Part shown: positions 9,030-17,933 of the stretch, in pieces
How positions within the stretch are numbered: the stretch's first letter is position 1
Layout: the number at the start of each line of letters is the position of its first letter
NCBI GenBank assembly: GCA_903829945.1
Contig: CAIKRV010000066.1
Span: 40,273 to 104,272, forward strand
Direction: 5' to 3'
DNA from: an uncultured bacterium
Lineage (GTDB): Bacteria; Bacteroidota; Bacteroidia; CAILMK01
Length of the DNA stretch: 64,000 nucleotides
The notes under the pieces: model-generated
Seen by the model: only the letters and a program-made list of their open reading frames with translations
What the model was told of the DNA's origin: nothing
Databases searched by the model: none
Translations under genes and position numbers: made by a program

Positions 9030-10970
9030 TTAAAATTCTTCCGGTAGCCCGCATGTTTTATCTGCACATAAGTACACTAATGTTTTACCATTAACATATT
9101 TACCTTGGAGCAATGGAATATTGCTTTGTTTGGTAGTAGTGCCAAATATTAATGTGTCCGGTGAAAATTTATGTGCAAATTGTTTCCTGATTTCCTTTGC
9201 ACGCTCCCCCACTATGGCTCTTTCATAATAAGGGAAGTTAAATTTCAATAATAACATCCCCCAGTTAGAATAATAAGAGCCATGCTCCACCAAGTTTTCT
9301 AAAACACCCATCAACATTTTTCGGGATTGAGACAGATAAGCATCCTTATCCGTCAATTTTCCCAATAAAAATAAATTATTAGCCATTACTGAATTTGCCG
9401 AACTGATGACATTATCTCCTAAGTCGATTTTTCTTGATAATAAATCATTATTTTCTTTAGAAGTGAAGTAAAAATACACCCCTTGTTCATCAATAAAATT
9501 TTCAAGAACGAATTCAGTATATTTAATAGCTGCTTGAATATAATCTTCATTAAAAGTAGCACTATATAAATCTATCTGCGCTTGAATGACAAAAGCATAA
9601 TCCTCAAGGAAGGCGGATATACTAGGCAGGTCCTTTTTGAGCGTATGGAACAACTTACCATCCTGATTTAATTTAGCGATAATAAAAGAATATAACTGCT
9701 CCGCTTCTTTGAGATATTTCTCATCTTGCAAACAATTATAGGCTTTTACAAAGGCCGATATAAGCATGGCGTTCCAGCTGAATAAAATCTTAGCATCCAA
9801 GCCGGGTCTTATTCTTTGCCCTCTGGCAGATAATAACTTTTCTTCAATTATATTTTGTGTGTGCTCAGAGGCTTCTATCTCATCATTAAACAATAAAATA
9901 GAATTTCCATTTTCCCAATAACCCTTTCCTCCTACTTCGTACAATGCCTTTGCCACAGGCGCAAGCTCGCCCAGAATAAGTTCAAGTTCATTATCTGACC
10001 ATACGTAATACTTCCCTTCTTCTCCCTCACTATCGGCATCTAAAGCACTATAAAATGCCTCACCATGCAATTCCCTTTTCAGGAAATCAAAAGTTTGTTC
10101 CACTACTTTTTTAAATCGCTTATCCTGAGTTATTAAAAATCCTTCAGCATATAAGGCCAATAATTGTGCATTATCATACAACATTTTCTCAAAATGAGGA
10201 ATTTTCCATGCTGCATCGGTTGCATACCTGGCAAACCCACCACCAATTTGATCATATATCCCACCCGCTGCCATTTTTTTTAAAGTAAATACAGTATGAT
10301 TCAATGCATCCTCATTCTTACTATAATAATGGTACCTTAGTAAAAATAAGTAATTATCCGGCATTGGAAATTTCGGTGCCCTACCTTTCCCACCATGAGT
10401 TTTATCAAAAAGTTGAGCAAAAGATTGATAAACCCGCTCTGTAATATGATCCGGAAAGGATTCATCCGGCAAAGAATGATATATTGGATTAAGACCTTTA
10501 ATACCTGATAACATTTTATCTGCATAGTCCAAATATTGTTTGGTCCGGTATTTATAACCGGAAGCCAATTCATGCAGTAATCCTTTCCAAGATGTTTTGG
10601 GGAAATAAGTACCTGCATATACCGGCCTTCCGTCCGGTAAGGCAAATGCATTAAGAGGCCAACCTCCTCTACCACTCATAATTTGAGCGGCATCCATATA
10701 AAACTGATCCACATCCGGTCGTTCTTCCCGGTCGACTTTAATGCAGATATAATCCTTATTCATCAGGGCTGCTACCTCCTCGTCTTCAAATGATTCATGT
10801 GCCATAACATGACACCAATGACAAGCACTATATCCTATACTAATTATAACTAGTTTGTTTTCAGTTTTGGCTAAATCCCACGCCGCCTGCCCCCAAGGCA
10901 ACCAATGTACCGGGTTATGGGCATGCTGCAATAAGTAAGGACTACTCTCCTCTGCTAATAAATTTGACAT
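9030..10970 (-). CDS. DUF255 thioredoxin-fold protein (YyaL / SPATA20 family)
   Basis: This 646-residue cytoplasmic protein starts with the family hallmark [19 protein letters not shown] thioredoxin-like domain has the active-site motif CHWC (C50-C53) within [17 protein letters not shown]. Next come [20 protein letters not shown] and then a long alpha-helical region of the six-hairpin toroid type ([27 protein letters not shown]). The length fits the family. Its reaction is not established; human SPATA20 and bacterial YyaL are relatives of unknown function, with a supposed redox or sugar-epimerase-like fold. It lies 42 bp after the next minus-strand gene and may be its last operon partner. The start codon is ATG. 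Confidence 0.92.
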   Translation of the reverse strand: MSNLLAEESSPYLLQHAHNPVHWLPWGQAAWDLAKTENKLVIISIGYSACHWCHVMAHESFEDEEVAALMNKDYICIKVDREERPDVDQFYMDAAQIMSGRGGWPLNAFALPDGRPVYAGTYFPKTSWKGLLHELASGYKYRTKQYLDYADKMLSGIKGLNPIYHSLPDESFPDHITERVYQSFAQLFDKTHGGKGRAPKFPMPDNYLFLLRYHYYSKNEDALNHTVFTLKKMAAGGIYDQIGGGFARYATDAAWKIPHFEKMLYDNAQLLALYAEGFLITQDKRFKKVVEQTFDFLKRELHGEAFYSALDADSEGEEGKYYVWSDNELELILGELAPVAKALYEVGGKGYWENGNSILLFNDEIEASEHTQNIIEEKLLSARGQRIRPGLDAKILFSWNAMLISAFVKAYNCLQDEKYLKEAEQLYSFIIAKLNQDGKLFHTLKKDLPSISAFLEDYAFVIQAQIDLYSATFNEDYIQAAIKYTEFVLENFIDEQGVYFYFTSKENNDLLSRKIDLGDNVISSANSVMANNLFLLGKLTDKDAYLSQSRKMLMGVLENLVEHGSYYSNWGMLLLKFNFPYYERAIVGERAKEIRKQFAHKFSPDTLIFGTTTKQSNIPLLQGKYVNGKTLVYLCADKTCGLPEEF

Positions 10971-11012
10971 GGTAAAATTTTGATAATATATTCGGGAACA
11001 AAGTTCCTGAAA

Positions 11013-11540
11013 CTATTTAACAGAAGCAAAAAACCAATGATGAATGATATCACCAACATTGACATGCAGACTATAATATAAACCACAAAAAACCAAAGAA
11101 TACATAGTAAATGAGGCTAACATATATAAAGTAGCTTTCCTGTAATTTTTGGTAATATTAACTGCTAAAAAAGCCCCCACAGGAACCTGCAAAATTAAGG
11201 GCGTTAATAATGCAATACTCGTTAAACCAAATCGTGAACGAATCCAAACCATTCGGCGACTACTTTTATTAAACTTAGGCGGGTGATGTTGTTTCCTTAA
11301 TATATATTTATGCCATAAAATTCTAATCTCGGCACCTAGGAGTGCAAAAATAAAAAAGCCGACCATCCCCCCTGCAACGGTAATCATAACCGATGGGAAA
11401 AAACCAAGATTGAAAGAAGTGGCACAAAATATTCCTGCCATATATTTCAAAGAGGATAAAAACAATACCAACGCAGCATTAAAAACTTTCATGGGAATGT
11501 GTATAGCGAGAAAGTAAAACAATTTTAAATCTTTTGGCAA
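11013..11540 (-). CDS. Multi-pass inner-membrane protein, unknown function
   Basis: The 175 residues hold about four hydrophobic segments, near 22-40, 47-70, 105-125 and 135-155. The stretch GLTSIALLTPLILQVPVGA followed by a basic turn is reminiscent of small multidrug-export (PF06695) or DedA-like membrane proteins, but the resemblance is weak and I would not assign a function. The start used is TTG at 11540. An ATG at 11492 (residue 17) is the main alternative; the longer form keeps FYFLAIHIPMK, which reads like a natural N-terminal helix. Neighbours give no firm clue. Confidence 0.7.
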   Translation of the reverse strand: MPKDLKLFYFLAIHIPMKVFNAALVLFLSSLKYMAGIFCATSFNLGFFPSVMITVAGGMVGFFIFALLGAEIRILWHKYILRKQHHPPKFNKSSRRMVWIRSRFGLTSIALLTPLILQVPVGAFLAVNITKNYRKATLYMLASFTMYSLVFCGLYYSLHVNVGDIIHHWFFASVK

Positions 11541-11615
11541 GTTATGATAAGCACAATAGCGAATCAGCCGTTAAATATACGAAAATAAAACGGATGTAAG
11601 ATTTAAAAGATAATG

Positions 11616-12920
11616 TTAAGAATTCAGCAGACCTTGAAAAACTTTCTTCCATCCTTTCCATTCACCATAATCACTTAATGATTCATTATGTAAGATTATA
11701 CTAAAGACTCCATTGTGTAATTTGCAGTTAGCTATCGCTTTAGAAAGTTCGATGGATGCATCTACCGGACTTAATTTCAAATAATTTTTTAAGGTAACAT
11801 CCATCAGCATGGATGGATAAATAATTAAATCAGTTTTTTCATTGTTCAGAACATCAAACCACGAAAAAGGTACTGCCATAAAATTTTTATACCCCCAAGA
11901 ATGAATTGGACAGGAGGTATAATCATTAAAAATTCCAGACTTTAAAAATGATCGTCTCGTTTTTGGTAATGTGTATTTAAGAAAATGCATACGAGCTGCA
12001 TTAATTACATCTTCACTGATAAATTCTAATTGCGTTTTTTCAAAGCGAATCATCCGTTCGCTTTGAAACGCAGTATAGGATGGATGAATTCCAATAGTAC
12101 AGGAATGATCAGAAAATCTTTTTATCAATTCTTGATAGGTTTCAGAATGATAAGTATGTCTTCCGTCTTCCTTGCAATGTCGATCAATGAGAAAAAAAAT
12201 TGCAAGTGGTGTCTTAATATCTGCTATTTGATCAAAAACATCAAACGGGTCAGTTCCACTTCTATAATATTTAAAACGAGAGGCAATAGCTGTAATGTTT
12301 AGCGTTATGCATTCTTTAATAAAACCTGCAATATGCAAACCGATACTTTTCCCTTTATACAAATAAGGATGATCAATATCTATAGTAATATGTTGCTGAA
12401 AAACATTCTGAATTCTAGTTAAATTAGGTTTTAAAGCATAACAATAATTCCAAATCCATTCTGCATATTGATGTAAAACAGGTTCGGAATAATATCGCTT
12501 ATGGTAAAGTTCATAAGCTTCTTCATCATATCGGTCATGTTTATCCAATTTGGATTCTTGATAAAACACATACTCACTAATTAAATAAAATGCCGCACTG
12601 AACAAATCAAAATCAATATTGTATTCGTTCATTTCCTTCTCAGAAAAATAAAGCCTCAAAAAATCATTCTTAATAAGCTTAGGATTATTTTTCCTTAGTT
12701 CACGTTCCATTAATAAGCCCTCATTTGGAATACTTAAATCAGCCGGAATAGTGAAATCATTGGTATAATTAATAATAGAGGCATTAGGGTATTTTTCCAA
12801 AGCATCCGAAATAGATGATTTCAGAACCACCTCATATTGGGTATGCAAAATAGTTTCAAAGAGTATATCAAATATATACTCCAACCTTGATGAGGATTCA
12901 TTTACTATAATAAGAAACAT
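11616..12920 (-). CDS. Polysaccharide deacetylase-like protein (DUF7033-type N-terminus)
   Basis: The 434-residue protein has no signal peptide. The N-terminal half (about 1-170) matches my memory of the DUF7033 region found ahead of deacetylase domains in Bacteroidota. The C-terminal half shows ITIDIDHPYLYKGKS near 181-195, SCTIGIHPSY near 283-292 and a conserved RMHFLKYTLPKTRR segment. These correspond to the metal-binding Asp/His motifs of NodB-like deacetylases in a diverged form. Such genes normally lie in polysaccharide loci, and a CpsB-like phosphatase and a sugar transferase lie 0.6-2 kb away. The ATG overlaps the TGA of the upstream Kazal-domain gene by one base (TGATG), so translation is coupled. 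Confidence 0.72.
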   Translation of the reverse strand: MFLIIVNESSSRLEYIFDILFETILHTQYEVVLKSSISDALEKYPNASIINYTNDFTIPADLSIPNEGLLMERELRKNNPKLIKNDFLRLYFSEKEMNEYNIDFDLFSAAFYLISEYVFYQESKLDKHDRYDEEAYELYHKRYYSEPVLHQYAEWIWNYCYALKPNLTRIQNVFQQHITIDIDHPYLYKGKSIGLHIAGFIKECITLNITAIASRFKYYRSGTDPFDVFDQIADIKTPLAIFFLIDRHCKEDGRHTYHSETYQELIKRFSDHSCTIGIHPSYTAFQSERMIRFEKTQLEFISEDVINAARMHFLKYTLPKTRRSFLKSGIFNDYTSCPIHSWGYKNFMAVPFSWFDVLNNEKTDLIIYPSMLMDVTLKNYLKLSPVDASIELSKAIANCKLHNGVFSIILHNESLSDYGEWKGWKKVFQGLLNS

Positions 12921-13432
12921 CAGAGACTTTCCTTTACAAAGCGTTTAACTTTAAAATACCCTGTTCCTGTTTTAACTACTATTAAATAAACACCGGTATT
13001 CAAATTATCAATGGGAACATTGTAACTATATGGAGGCAAGTTCTGATCGATGGTTCCTACATTATAATAATAATATTGATGCCCATAAACATCCATGATG
13101 TACACCTGGCAATCAATAGTCGTTTGGACGGCTATACTTAAAGTTAAGCCATAATTGCTATTGCTAAATACAGGAATTGGATAAATAATAAAATCCATTG
13201 GGGTACACGGACCGGCTGTATAATTCAGGATTCCGTCCCTATCCGTTGCAAAACAAGAATTATGGTAGGTTTTGCCGTTACAGCCGCAAACCGGCACATA
13301 ATCGTTATAACAATTGGAATTGGTATTTATCTTGGTAGAATCTTGACAACACCCATAACATTGAGCATGAGCATAGTTAGCATACAATACTCCACATATT
13401 AGCAGTAAAAGTCTTCCTATGGATTTGTACAT
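12920..13432 (-). CDS. Secreted Kazal-domain protein with T9SS type A C-terminus
   Basis: The chosen ATG start (13432) gives about 170 residues with a signal peptide, MYKSIGRLLLLICGVLYANY, ending AHAQ. A TTG at 13459 would add nine residues. The mature part is Cys-rich and contains YVPVCGCNGKTYHNSC followed by a terminal Cys. This is the pattern of Kazal-type serine protease inhibitors or follistatin-like domains, with Cys-Cys pairs at its start. The last ~80 residues (IIYPIPVFSNSNYG through GVYLIVVKTG to KVKRFVKESL) look like a T9SS type A sorting domain, so the protein should be exported or surface-attached. A role as a protease inhibitor is inferred from the domain only. It is translationally coupled to the deacetylase-like gene downstream, an unusual pairing. 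Confidence 0.82.
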   Translation of the reverse strand: MYKSIGRLLLLICGVLYANYAHAQCYGCCQDSTKINTNSNCYNDYVPVCGCNGKTYHNSCFATDRDGILNYTAGPCTPMDFIIYPIPVFSNSNYGLTLSIAVQTTIDCQVYIMDVYGHQYYYYNVGTIDQNLPPYSYNVPIDNLNTGVYLIVVKTGTGYFKVKRFVKESL

Positions 13433-13541
13433 TCTCGTATATTTTAGCAATCTTTGCAATTGGGTTTTTACATTACAAATATCAAAGGTGGTATCAAATG
13501 GGAAGATACAACTTTTAATACTTTTTATCTAACGCAAATTT

Positions 13542-14288
13542 ATGGGCTTTTTATCCAAATTATTCGGAAATAAAGAAGACAATTCTATGCCGTTCAATCC
13601 TATTCAGGTGGATATGCATTCGCATTTATTCCCCGGGATAGATGATGGGGTAGAAAATTATGAGGAATCCTTGGCCGTCATTCGCAGCTTACACGACCTG
13701 GGGTACAAGAAATTTATCGTTACGCCACATATCATGTCTGATTTTTATAAAAATACACCTGAAGTAATTCATGAAAAATGTGAAGAATTACGCGTTTTAC
13801 TCAAGGAAAATGAAATAGATGTAGCTATAGAAGCTGCGGCGGAATACTATCTTGATGAAGAATTTGAAAAGAAAATTGCTTCGAAAGGACTTATGAGTTT
13901 TGGAAAAAACTATGTATTGGTGGAAACCAATTATATGAATCCCATGCATAATTTCAGAGAAACCATGTTTAATCTGAAAATTGCAGGTTATAATCCTATC
14001 CTTGCCCATCCGGAAAGATACATATACATGTATGGAGAAGGTTTTGAGAAATATGAAGAACTTTATGATTTAGGTATTTTATTTCAGGTCAATATTTCCT
14101 CTTTAATAGGCTACTATTCAAATGAAGCCAAGTCCATAGCAGAAAAACTTATAAAAAACAAAATGGTGCATTTTATAGGGACAGACATTCATGGCGTCAA
14201 ACATATAAAGCCTATTGTGGACGCTATGCGGACTAAAATTTACCAGAGCATACCGGAATTGGAATTATTAAATAACAGTTTATTATAA
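13542..14288 (+). CDS. CpsB/YwqE-type PHP-family tyrosine-protein phosphatase
   Basis: The 248-residue protein has metal-binding PHP motifs: DMHSHLFPGIDDG (24-36), the YKKFIVTPHI strand, AHPERY (H156) and GTDIHGVKH (D215, H217). These fit the manganese-dependent phosphatases that dephosphorylate bacterial tyrosine kinases controlling capsule or exopolysaccharide export. The gene is followed 42 bp later by an initiating sugar transferase, which supports a role in polysaccharide assembly. No tyrosine kinase (Wzc-like) gene is in the window. The start is a clean ATG, MGFLSKLFGNK. Confidence 0.88.
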   Translation: MGFLSKLFGNKEDNSMPFNPIQVDMHSHLFPGIDDGVENYEESLAVIRSLHDLGYKKFIVTPHIMSDFYKNTPEVIHEKCEELRVLLKENEIDVAIEAAAEYYLDEEFEKKIASKGLMSFGKNYVLVETNYMNPMHNFRETMFNLKIAGYNPILAHPERYIYMYGEGFEKYEELYDLGILFQVNISSLIGYYSNEAKSIAEKLIKNKMVHFIGTDIHGVKHIKPIVDAMRTKIYQSIPELELLNNSLL

Positions 14289-14330
14289 CTGTTATTTGTA
14301 ATTTTACTTTCCCATAAGCAAATAAACAAT

Positions 14331-14936
14331 ATGTATCAAAGTATCACTAAGCCGTTTTTTGATAAATTATTTGCATTACTGGGGTTAATTGTTTTGAGTC
14401 CACTTTTTTTATTTATCTGCCTCATCTTAATAATTTTCCAACGAGGTGCCGTATTTTTCATTCAAAAAAGAATTGGAAAAAATAATGTTCCTTTTAATAT
14501 TATAAAATTTAGAACCATGAAAGCGGACCGGTTGGATAATATCCAAATGGACGAATCACAACGCATTACACCTATTGGACACTATTTGAGAAGATCCCAT
14601 TTTGACGAACTACCTCAATTATGGAATATTTTAATGGGTCAATTGTCTTTCATTGGGCCCCGTCCTTTATTACCGGAATATTTAGATTATTATACTATTA
14701 CACAAGCAAGTCGGCATATGGTTATGCCGGGCATTGCAGGTTTAAGCCAAGTTCTGGGGGGCAATACCCTTCCTTGGAATCAAAGGTTACGATTAGATGC
14801 ATTTTATGCTAAGAAATGCTCCTTGACATTAGACCTAAAAATAGTCCGCTTAAGCCTGATATATATTTTCAAATCCAAGGGTAAGCATGAAAGTATTAGT
14901 AAATCCTTTATTGAGGATATAAAAGAGAGAAGCTGA
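14331..14936 (+). CDS. Initiating sugar-phosphate transferase (PglC/WcaJ C-terminal family)
   Basis: The 201-residue protein is a minimal monotopic phosphoglycosyl transferase. It has an N-terminal re-entrant hydrophobic helix (about 12-35), RIGKNNVPFNIIKFRTMKAD, then the catalytic Asp-Glu pair at D92-E93 in FDELPQLWN, then LSFIGPRPLLPEY. It transfers a sugar phosphate from a nucleotide sugar to undecaprenyl phosphate at the inner membrane, starting glycan assembly. The short length, without an N-terminal four-helix domain, matches PglC rather than WbaP. Its position just after the PHP phosphatase suggests a small capsule or exopolysaccharide operon, although most of that pathway must lie elsewhere. 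Confidence 0.93.
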   Translation: MYQSITKPFFDKLFALLGLIVLSPLFLFICLILIIFQRGAVFFIQKRIGKNNVPFNIIKFRTMKADRLDNIQMDESQRITPIGHYLRRSHFDELPQLWNILMGQLSFIGPRPLLPEYLDYYTITQASRHMVMPGIAGLSQVLGGNTLPWNQRLRLDAFYAKKCSLTLDLKIVRLSLIYIFKSKGKHESISKSFIEDIKERS

Positions 14937-14994
14937 GAATTATGCTTAATATTTCAGTCATTTTTCGGATATTTGAAGCGCAAATTATTAAGTA

Positions 14995-15531
14995 ATGATT
15001 TTATCAGACAAAAGAATTTTAGATGAAATTTCTAAAGGGACAATTTTAATTGAACCTTATAGAGAAGAATGTATGGGAACCAATTCCTATGATGTACATT
15101 TAGGTAAATATTTGGCTTGCTATAAAGACCGAGTATTAGATGCTCGTCAACATAATCAAATAGAGGAATTTAAAATTCCTGAAGATGGATATGTTCTTGA
15201 ACCGGGAACCTTGTATTTGGGCGTAACTGAAGAGTACACTGAAACCCATGCACATGTTCCATTTTTAGAAGGTAAATCTAGTGCCGGTAGATTAGGTATA
15301 TTTATTCACGCTACTGCCGGAAAAGGGGATGTAGGTTATTGCAATACTTGGACATTAGAAATTACTGTTATTCAGCCTATTAGAGTATATGCCGGGATGC
15401 CAATCGGCCAACTTATTTATTTTGATGTAGATGGTGAAATAAACACTTATTATAAAGATAAGGTAAATGCGAAATATAATACGCGAAGTGTAAAACCAAT
15501 TGAATCCATGATGTGGAAAAATAAGTTTTAA
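14995..15531 (+). CDS. dcd: dCTP deaminase
   Basis: The 178-residue enzyme starts with MILSDKRILDEI and has the family signature LEGKSSAGRLGIFIHATAGK followed by GDVGYCNTWTLEI. The catalytic Glu lies in TLEI and the dUTPase-like fold is clear. It deaminates dCTP to dUTP; the dUTPase gene dut is also in this window at 45.2 kb, giving the dCTP-dUTP-dUMP route to thymidylate. The GDVGYCNTW variant replaces the more common DPG-x-x-G, as in other Bacteroidota. It sits 58 bp after the sugar transferase and is closed by a strong terminator. Confidence 0.95.
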   Translation: MILSDKRILDEISKGTILIEPYREECMGTNSYDVHLGKYLACYKDRVLDARQHNQIEEFKIPEDGYVLEPGTLYLGVTEEYTETHAHVPFLEGKSSAGRLGIFIHATAGKGDVGYCNTWTLEITVIQPIRVYAGMPIGQLIYFDVDGEINTYYKDKVNAKYNTRSVKPIESMMWKNKF

Positions 15532-15545
15532 GCTTAAATGCTATT

Positions 15546-15581
15546 AAAAAAGCACTGAAGTATGTTTCAGTGCTTTTTTTT
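15546..15581. terminator. Bidirectional terminator between dcd and rdgB
   Basis: The stem AGCACTGAA (15551-15559) pairs with TTCAGTGCT (15566-15574). It has an A-run before and a T-run after, so it can act on both convergent genes. Confidence 0.9.
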
Positions 15582-15582
15582 G

Positions 15583-16167
15583 TTAAATATGATTGGTTTC
15601 TCTTAAAAAGGCTACCATTTTTGATAATGCGCGGGCCCTATGACTGATTTTATTTTTATCAGACTTAGACATTTCTGCAAAAGTGACCAATAAACCTTTT
15701 GGTTGGAAGATAGGATCATATCCAAACCCATCCTGCCCACGGCGTTCCGTAGTTATTTCACCCTTCACTAATCCTTCAAAAATATATTCTTTACCATCCA
15801 GGATTAAGGCAAAAATGGTTCTGAACTGAGCCTCCCTATTTACCAAACCATCCATAGCTGCCAATAGTTTGTCCATATTTTTTGCAGCATTTCCTGTTTC
15901 ACCGGCATATCTTGCGGAATAGACCCCGGGTGCTCCTCCTAATGCAACAACTTCCAAGCCACTATCATCCGCAAAACAATTGTGTCCTGAAAAAGAATAT
16001 ACTTCCCTCGCTTTTATTAATGCATTTTCTTCCAAGGAGTTACCTGTTTCAGGTATTTCATCTTTAAAAGAAATGGCATCTAAAGTTTTGATTTCCATAC
16101 CTGCCGGCATAGATGATTGTATTTCAGAAGCTTTATTAATATTATGACTGGCAAATATGAGTTCCAT
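15583..16167 (-). CDS. rdgB: dITP/XTP pyrophosphatase (RdgB/HAM1 family)
   Basis: The 194-residue enzyme starts with MELIFASHNINKASEIQ and contains the family signature FADDSGLEVVALGGAPGVYS followed by ARYAG. It ends with the conserved segment GFGYDPIFQPKG, then FAEMSKSDKNKISHRARAL. It hydrolyses non-canonical purine triphosphates (dITP, XTP) to monophosphates, keeping them out of DNA and RNA. It is monocistronic, with a shared terminator at its 3' end. Confidence 0.96.
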   Translation of the reverse strand: MELIFASHNINKASEIQSSMPAGMEIKTLDAISFKDEIPETGNSLEENALIKAREVYSFSGHNCFADDSGLEVVALGGAPGVYSARYAGETGNAAKNMDKLLAAMDGLVNREAQFRTIFALILDGKEYIFEGLVKGEITTERRGQDGFGYDPIFQPKGLLVTFAEMSKSDKNKISHRARALSKMVAFLRETNHI

Positions 16168-16215
16168 GCTTAAATTTTGCTACAAATCTACTTCACAATT
16201 TGAAACCTAATTCCA

Positions 16216-16223
16216 TATCTTTG
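16216..16223 (+). promoter_or_regulatory. -7 promoter box for the IscA-type gene
   Basis: TATCTTTG is a perfect TAnnTTTG match and predicts a leader of about 26 nt to ATG 16253. A TTTG lies only 13 nt upstream, too close for a standard -33 element. Confidence 0.5.
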
Positions 16224-16252
16224 TGTTCTAATCTAGAATTATTCTAAAAAGT

Positions 16253-16579
16253 ATGATTACGATAACAGAAAAAGCTAAACATAAACTTTTATCCTTAAGA
16301 TCGGATGAAGGTTATGATGAAAACTATTTCCTAAGAGTTGGAGTTGTTGGTGGAGGATGTAGCGGTTTGTCCTATAAGTTTAATTTTGACAAGGAAATGC
16401 AATCCGGCGACCAAATATTTAATGACAATGATTTTCAGGTAGTAGTGGATATGAAAAGTTTTTTATACCTGGCTGGCACGGAATTAGATTTTTCCGATGG
16501 CCTCAATGGGAAAGGATTTCAGTTTAATAACCCTAACGCAACCCGTACCTGTGGCTGTGGAGAAAGTTTTGCCGTATAA
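16253..16579 (+). CDS. Iron-sulfur cluster assembly protein, HesB/IscA/ErpA family
   Basis: The 108-residue A-type carrier protein has the three conserved cysteines: C36 in VVGGGCSGLSYKF, and C100 and C102 in the C-terminal RTCGCGESFAV. It binds a [2Fe-2S] or [4Fe-4S] cluster and hands it to apoproteins. Without a suf or isc operon alongside, I cannot choose between IscA, SufA and ErpA; the length fits ErpA-like carriers. A strong terminator follows, so it is probably expressed alone. Confidence 0.93.
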   Translation: MITITEKAKHKLLSLRSDEGYDENYFLRVGVVGGGCSGLSYKFNFDKEMQSGDQIFNDNDFQVVVDMKSFLYLAGTELDFSDGLNGKGFQFNNPNATRTCGCGESFAV

Positions 16580-16606
16580 ATAGTAAATTAAGTATTAAGA
16601 TTAGTG

Positions 16607-16636
16607 AAGGTGCGCCCAAGGCGCACCTTTTTTTTG
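16607..16636 (+). terminator. Intrinsic terminator after the IscA-type gene
   Basis: A 10-bp GC-rich stem, AAGGTGCGCC (16607-16616) with GGCGCACCTT (16620-16629), has a CAA loop and is followed by seven or more T. Confidence 0.93.
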
Positions 16637-16701
16637 TTTTTTTCAAATCAAGTGCAATTGCTTGAAATTTATTTTGTAATCTTGCTTTAAAATTAAGTGA
16701 A

Positions 16702-17115
16702 ATGGTTAGAAAAAGCACCATAAAATTTTACAGCAGATTTATGATGCTATATGGTAGTATTTTACTTACTATTATCATTTTCTTGTTTTCCAGAGGAAAT
16801 ATTGGAGTTCTCCTTGATGATTCTGCTAATGGATCTGATGTAACTATGTTACAAATTATTTGCTTTTTTACATTTAAAATAATCCTAAACATACCTTTCG
16901 GCTTTATAAATTGGATGAGCGATAAATATTTATGGACCACCGTACTATTCCTCATACCAAACAGCTTATTTATGGCTTGGCTGGTGGCCAAATTATACCC
17001 TGCCGAAAAAAAGAATATTATTAAAGCATTTTATTATGTTTTCGTAGTTCTGGTTATACTAAACTTCATGTCTATTAGTTTAGGGTTTATCCAAGGAACC
17101 ATTCCGTTTTTATAA
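16702..17115 (+). CDS. Small integral membrane protein, unknown function
   Basis: The 137 residues hold about four hydrophobic helices, near 15-31, 50-66, 78-95 and 110-132, and no recognisable catalytic motif. The start MVRKSTIKFYSRF is basic, consistent with an N-in topology. The gene is 5 bp upstream of an alpha/beta hydrolase and is probably co-transcribed with it. A near-consensus -7 box, TAATCTTG (one mismatch), lies about 17 bases before the ATG. I do not recognise the family. Confidence 0.75.
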   Translation: MVRKSTIKFYSRFMMLYGSILLTIIIFLFSRGNIGVLLDDSANGSDVTMLQIICFFTFKIILNIPFGFINWMSDKYLWTTVLFLIPNSLFMAWLVAKLYPAEKKNIIKAFYYVFVVLVILNFMSISLGFIQGTIPFL

Positions 17116-17120
17116 ATCAA

Positions 17121-17918
17121 ATGCATACAAGCATCAATGGATTTGAGATGAGTTACCTTTGTGAAGGTGACCATCATAATACACCTATAATCTTTATTCA
17201 TGGTTTTCCTTTTAATAAATCCTTCTGGACTGAGCAAATATCTTATTTAAAGGATAATTTTTATTGCATCAGTTACGATGTACGCGGACATGGCGAAAGC
17301 AGAGATGATGCGCCAAGTTATAACATCGATTTATTTGTGGATGATTTATTCGGGCTCATGGATTATTTAAAGCTTCCTAAAGCAATAATATGCGGGCTTT
17401 CAATGGGCGGTTACATAGCATTAAGGGCTTATGAAAGATTTCCTGATATATTTATTTCCATAATTTTGGCAGCAAGCAAAAGTGAACCTGATACCATAGA
17501 AGCAAAAACAGGCAGGTTAAAGGCCATTCATTTGCTTCATGAAAATGGCATCGAAGAATATGCAGAAAATTCTTTAAGAAATTTATTTAGCGAAGCTTCA
17601 ATTGTTGAAAATACTCCTTCAGTAATTAAAATCAGGAATATTATCCTCCAAACACCAATTTCCACCATTGAAAAAACTTTATTAGCCTTGGCTGCCCGAA
17701 GTGATACTTCTTCTGTTTTATCAAAAATAAATGTACCGGCTTTAATTATTGGAGGCACCGAAGATCGCATGATCCCAATGAATGTTTTACAAAATATGGG
17801 TAAGCAAATTCCACATGCAAGTGTAAATTTTATACCTCATACCGCACATCTGGTTAATTGTGAAAATCCAATTGCATTTAACGAATTGCTTAAAGATTTC
17901 TTGATGGGAATAAAATAA
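17121..17918 (+). CDS. Alpha/beta-fold hydrolase
   Basis: The 265-residue protein has a complete catalytic triad. The nucleophile is S94 in the elbow CGLSMGGY, the acid is D215 in GGTEDRMIP and the base is H243 in HTAHLVNCENP. The oxyanion segment HGFPFNKSFW and DVRGHGES are typical of the family that includes 3-oxoadipate enol-lactonase and BioH-like esterases. The substrate cannot be read from sequence. The protein is cytoplasmic, with no signal peptide. It lies 5 bp after a small membrane-protein gene and runs convergently into the GH16-like lipoprotein gene with a 15-bp gap. Confidence 0.92.
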   Translation: MHTSINGFEMSYLCEGDHHNTPIIFIHGFPFNKSFWTEQISYLKDNFYCISYDVRGHGESRDDAPSYNIDLFVDDLFGLMDYLKLPKAIICGLSMGGYIALRAYERFPDIFISIILAASKSEPDTIEAKTGRLKAIHLLHENGIEEYAENSLRNLFSEASIVENTPSVIKIRNIILQTPISTIEKTLLALAARSDTSSVLSKINVPALIIGGTEDRMIPMNVLQNMGKQIPHASVNFIPHTAHLVNCENPIAFNELLKDFLMGIK

Positions 17919-17933
17919 ATATTGTTTCTCCTC

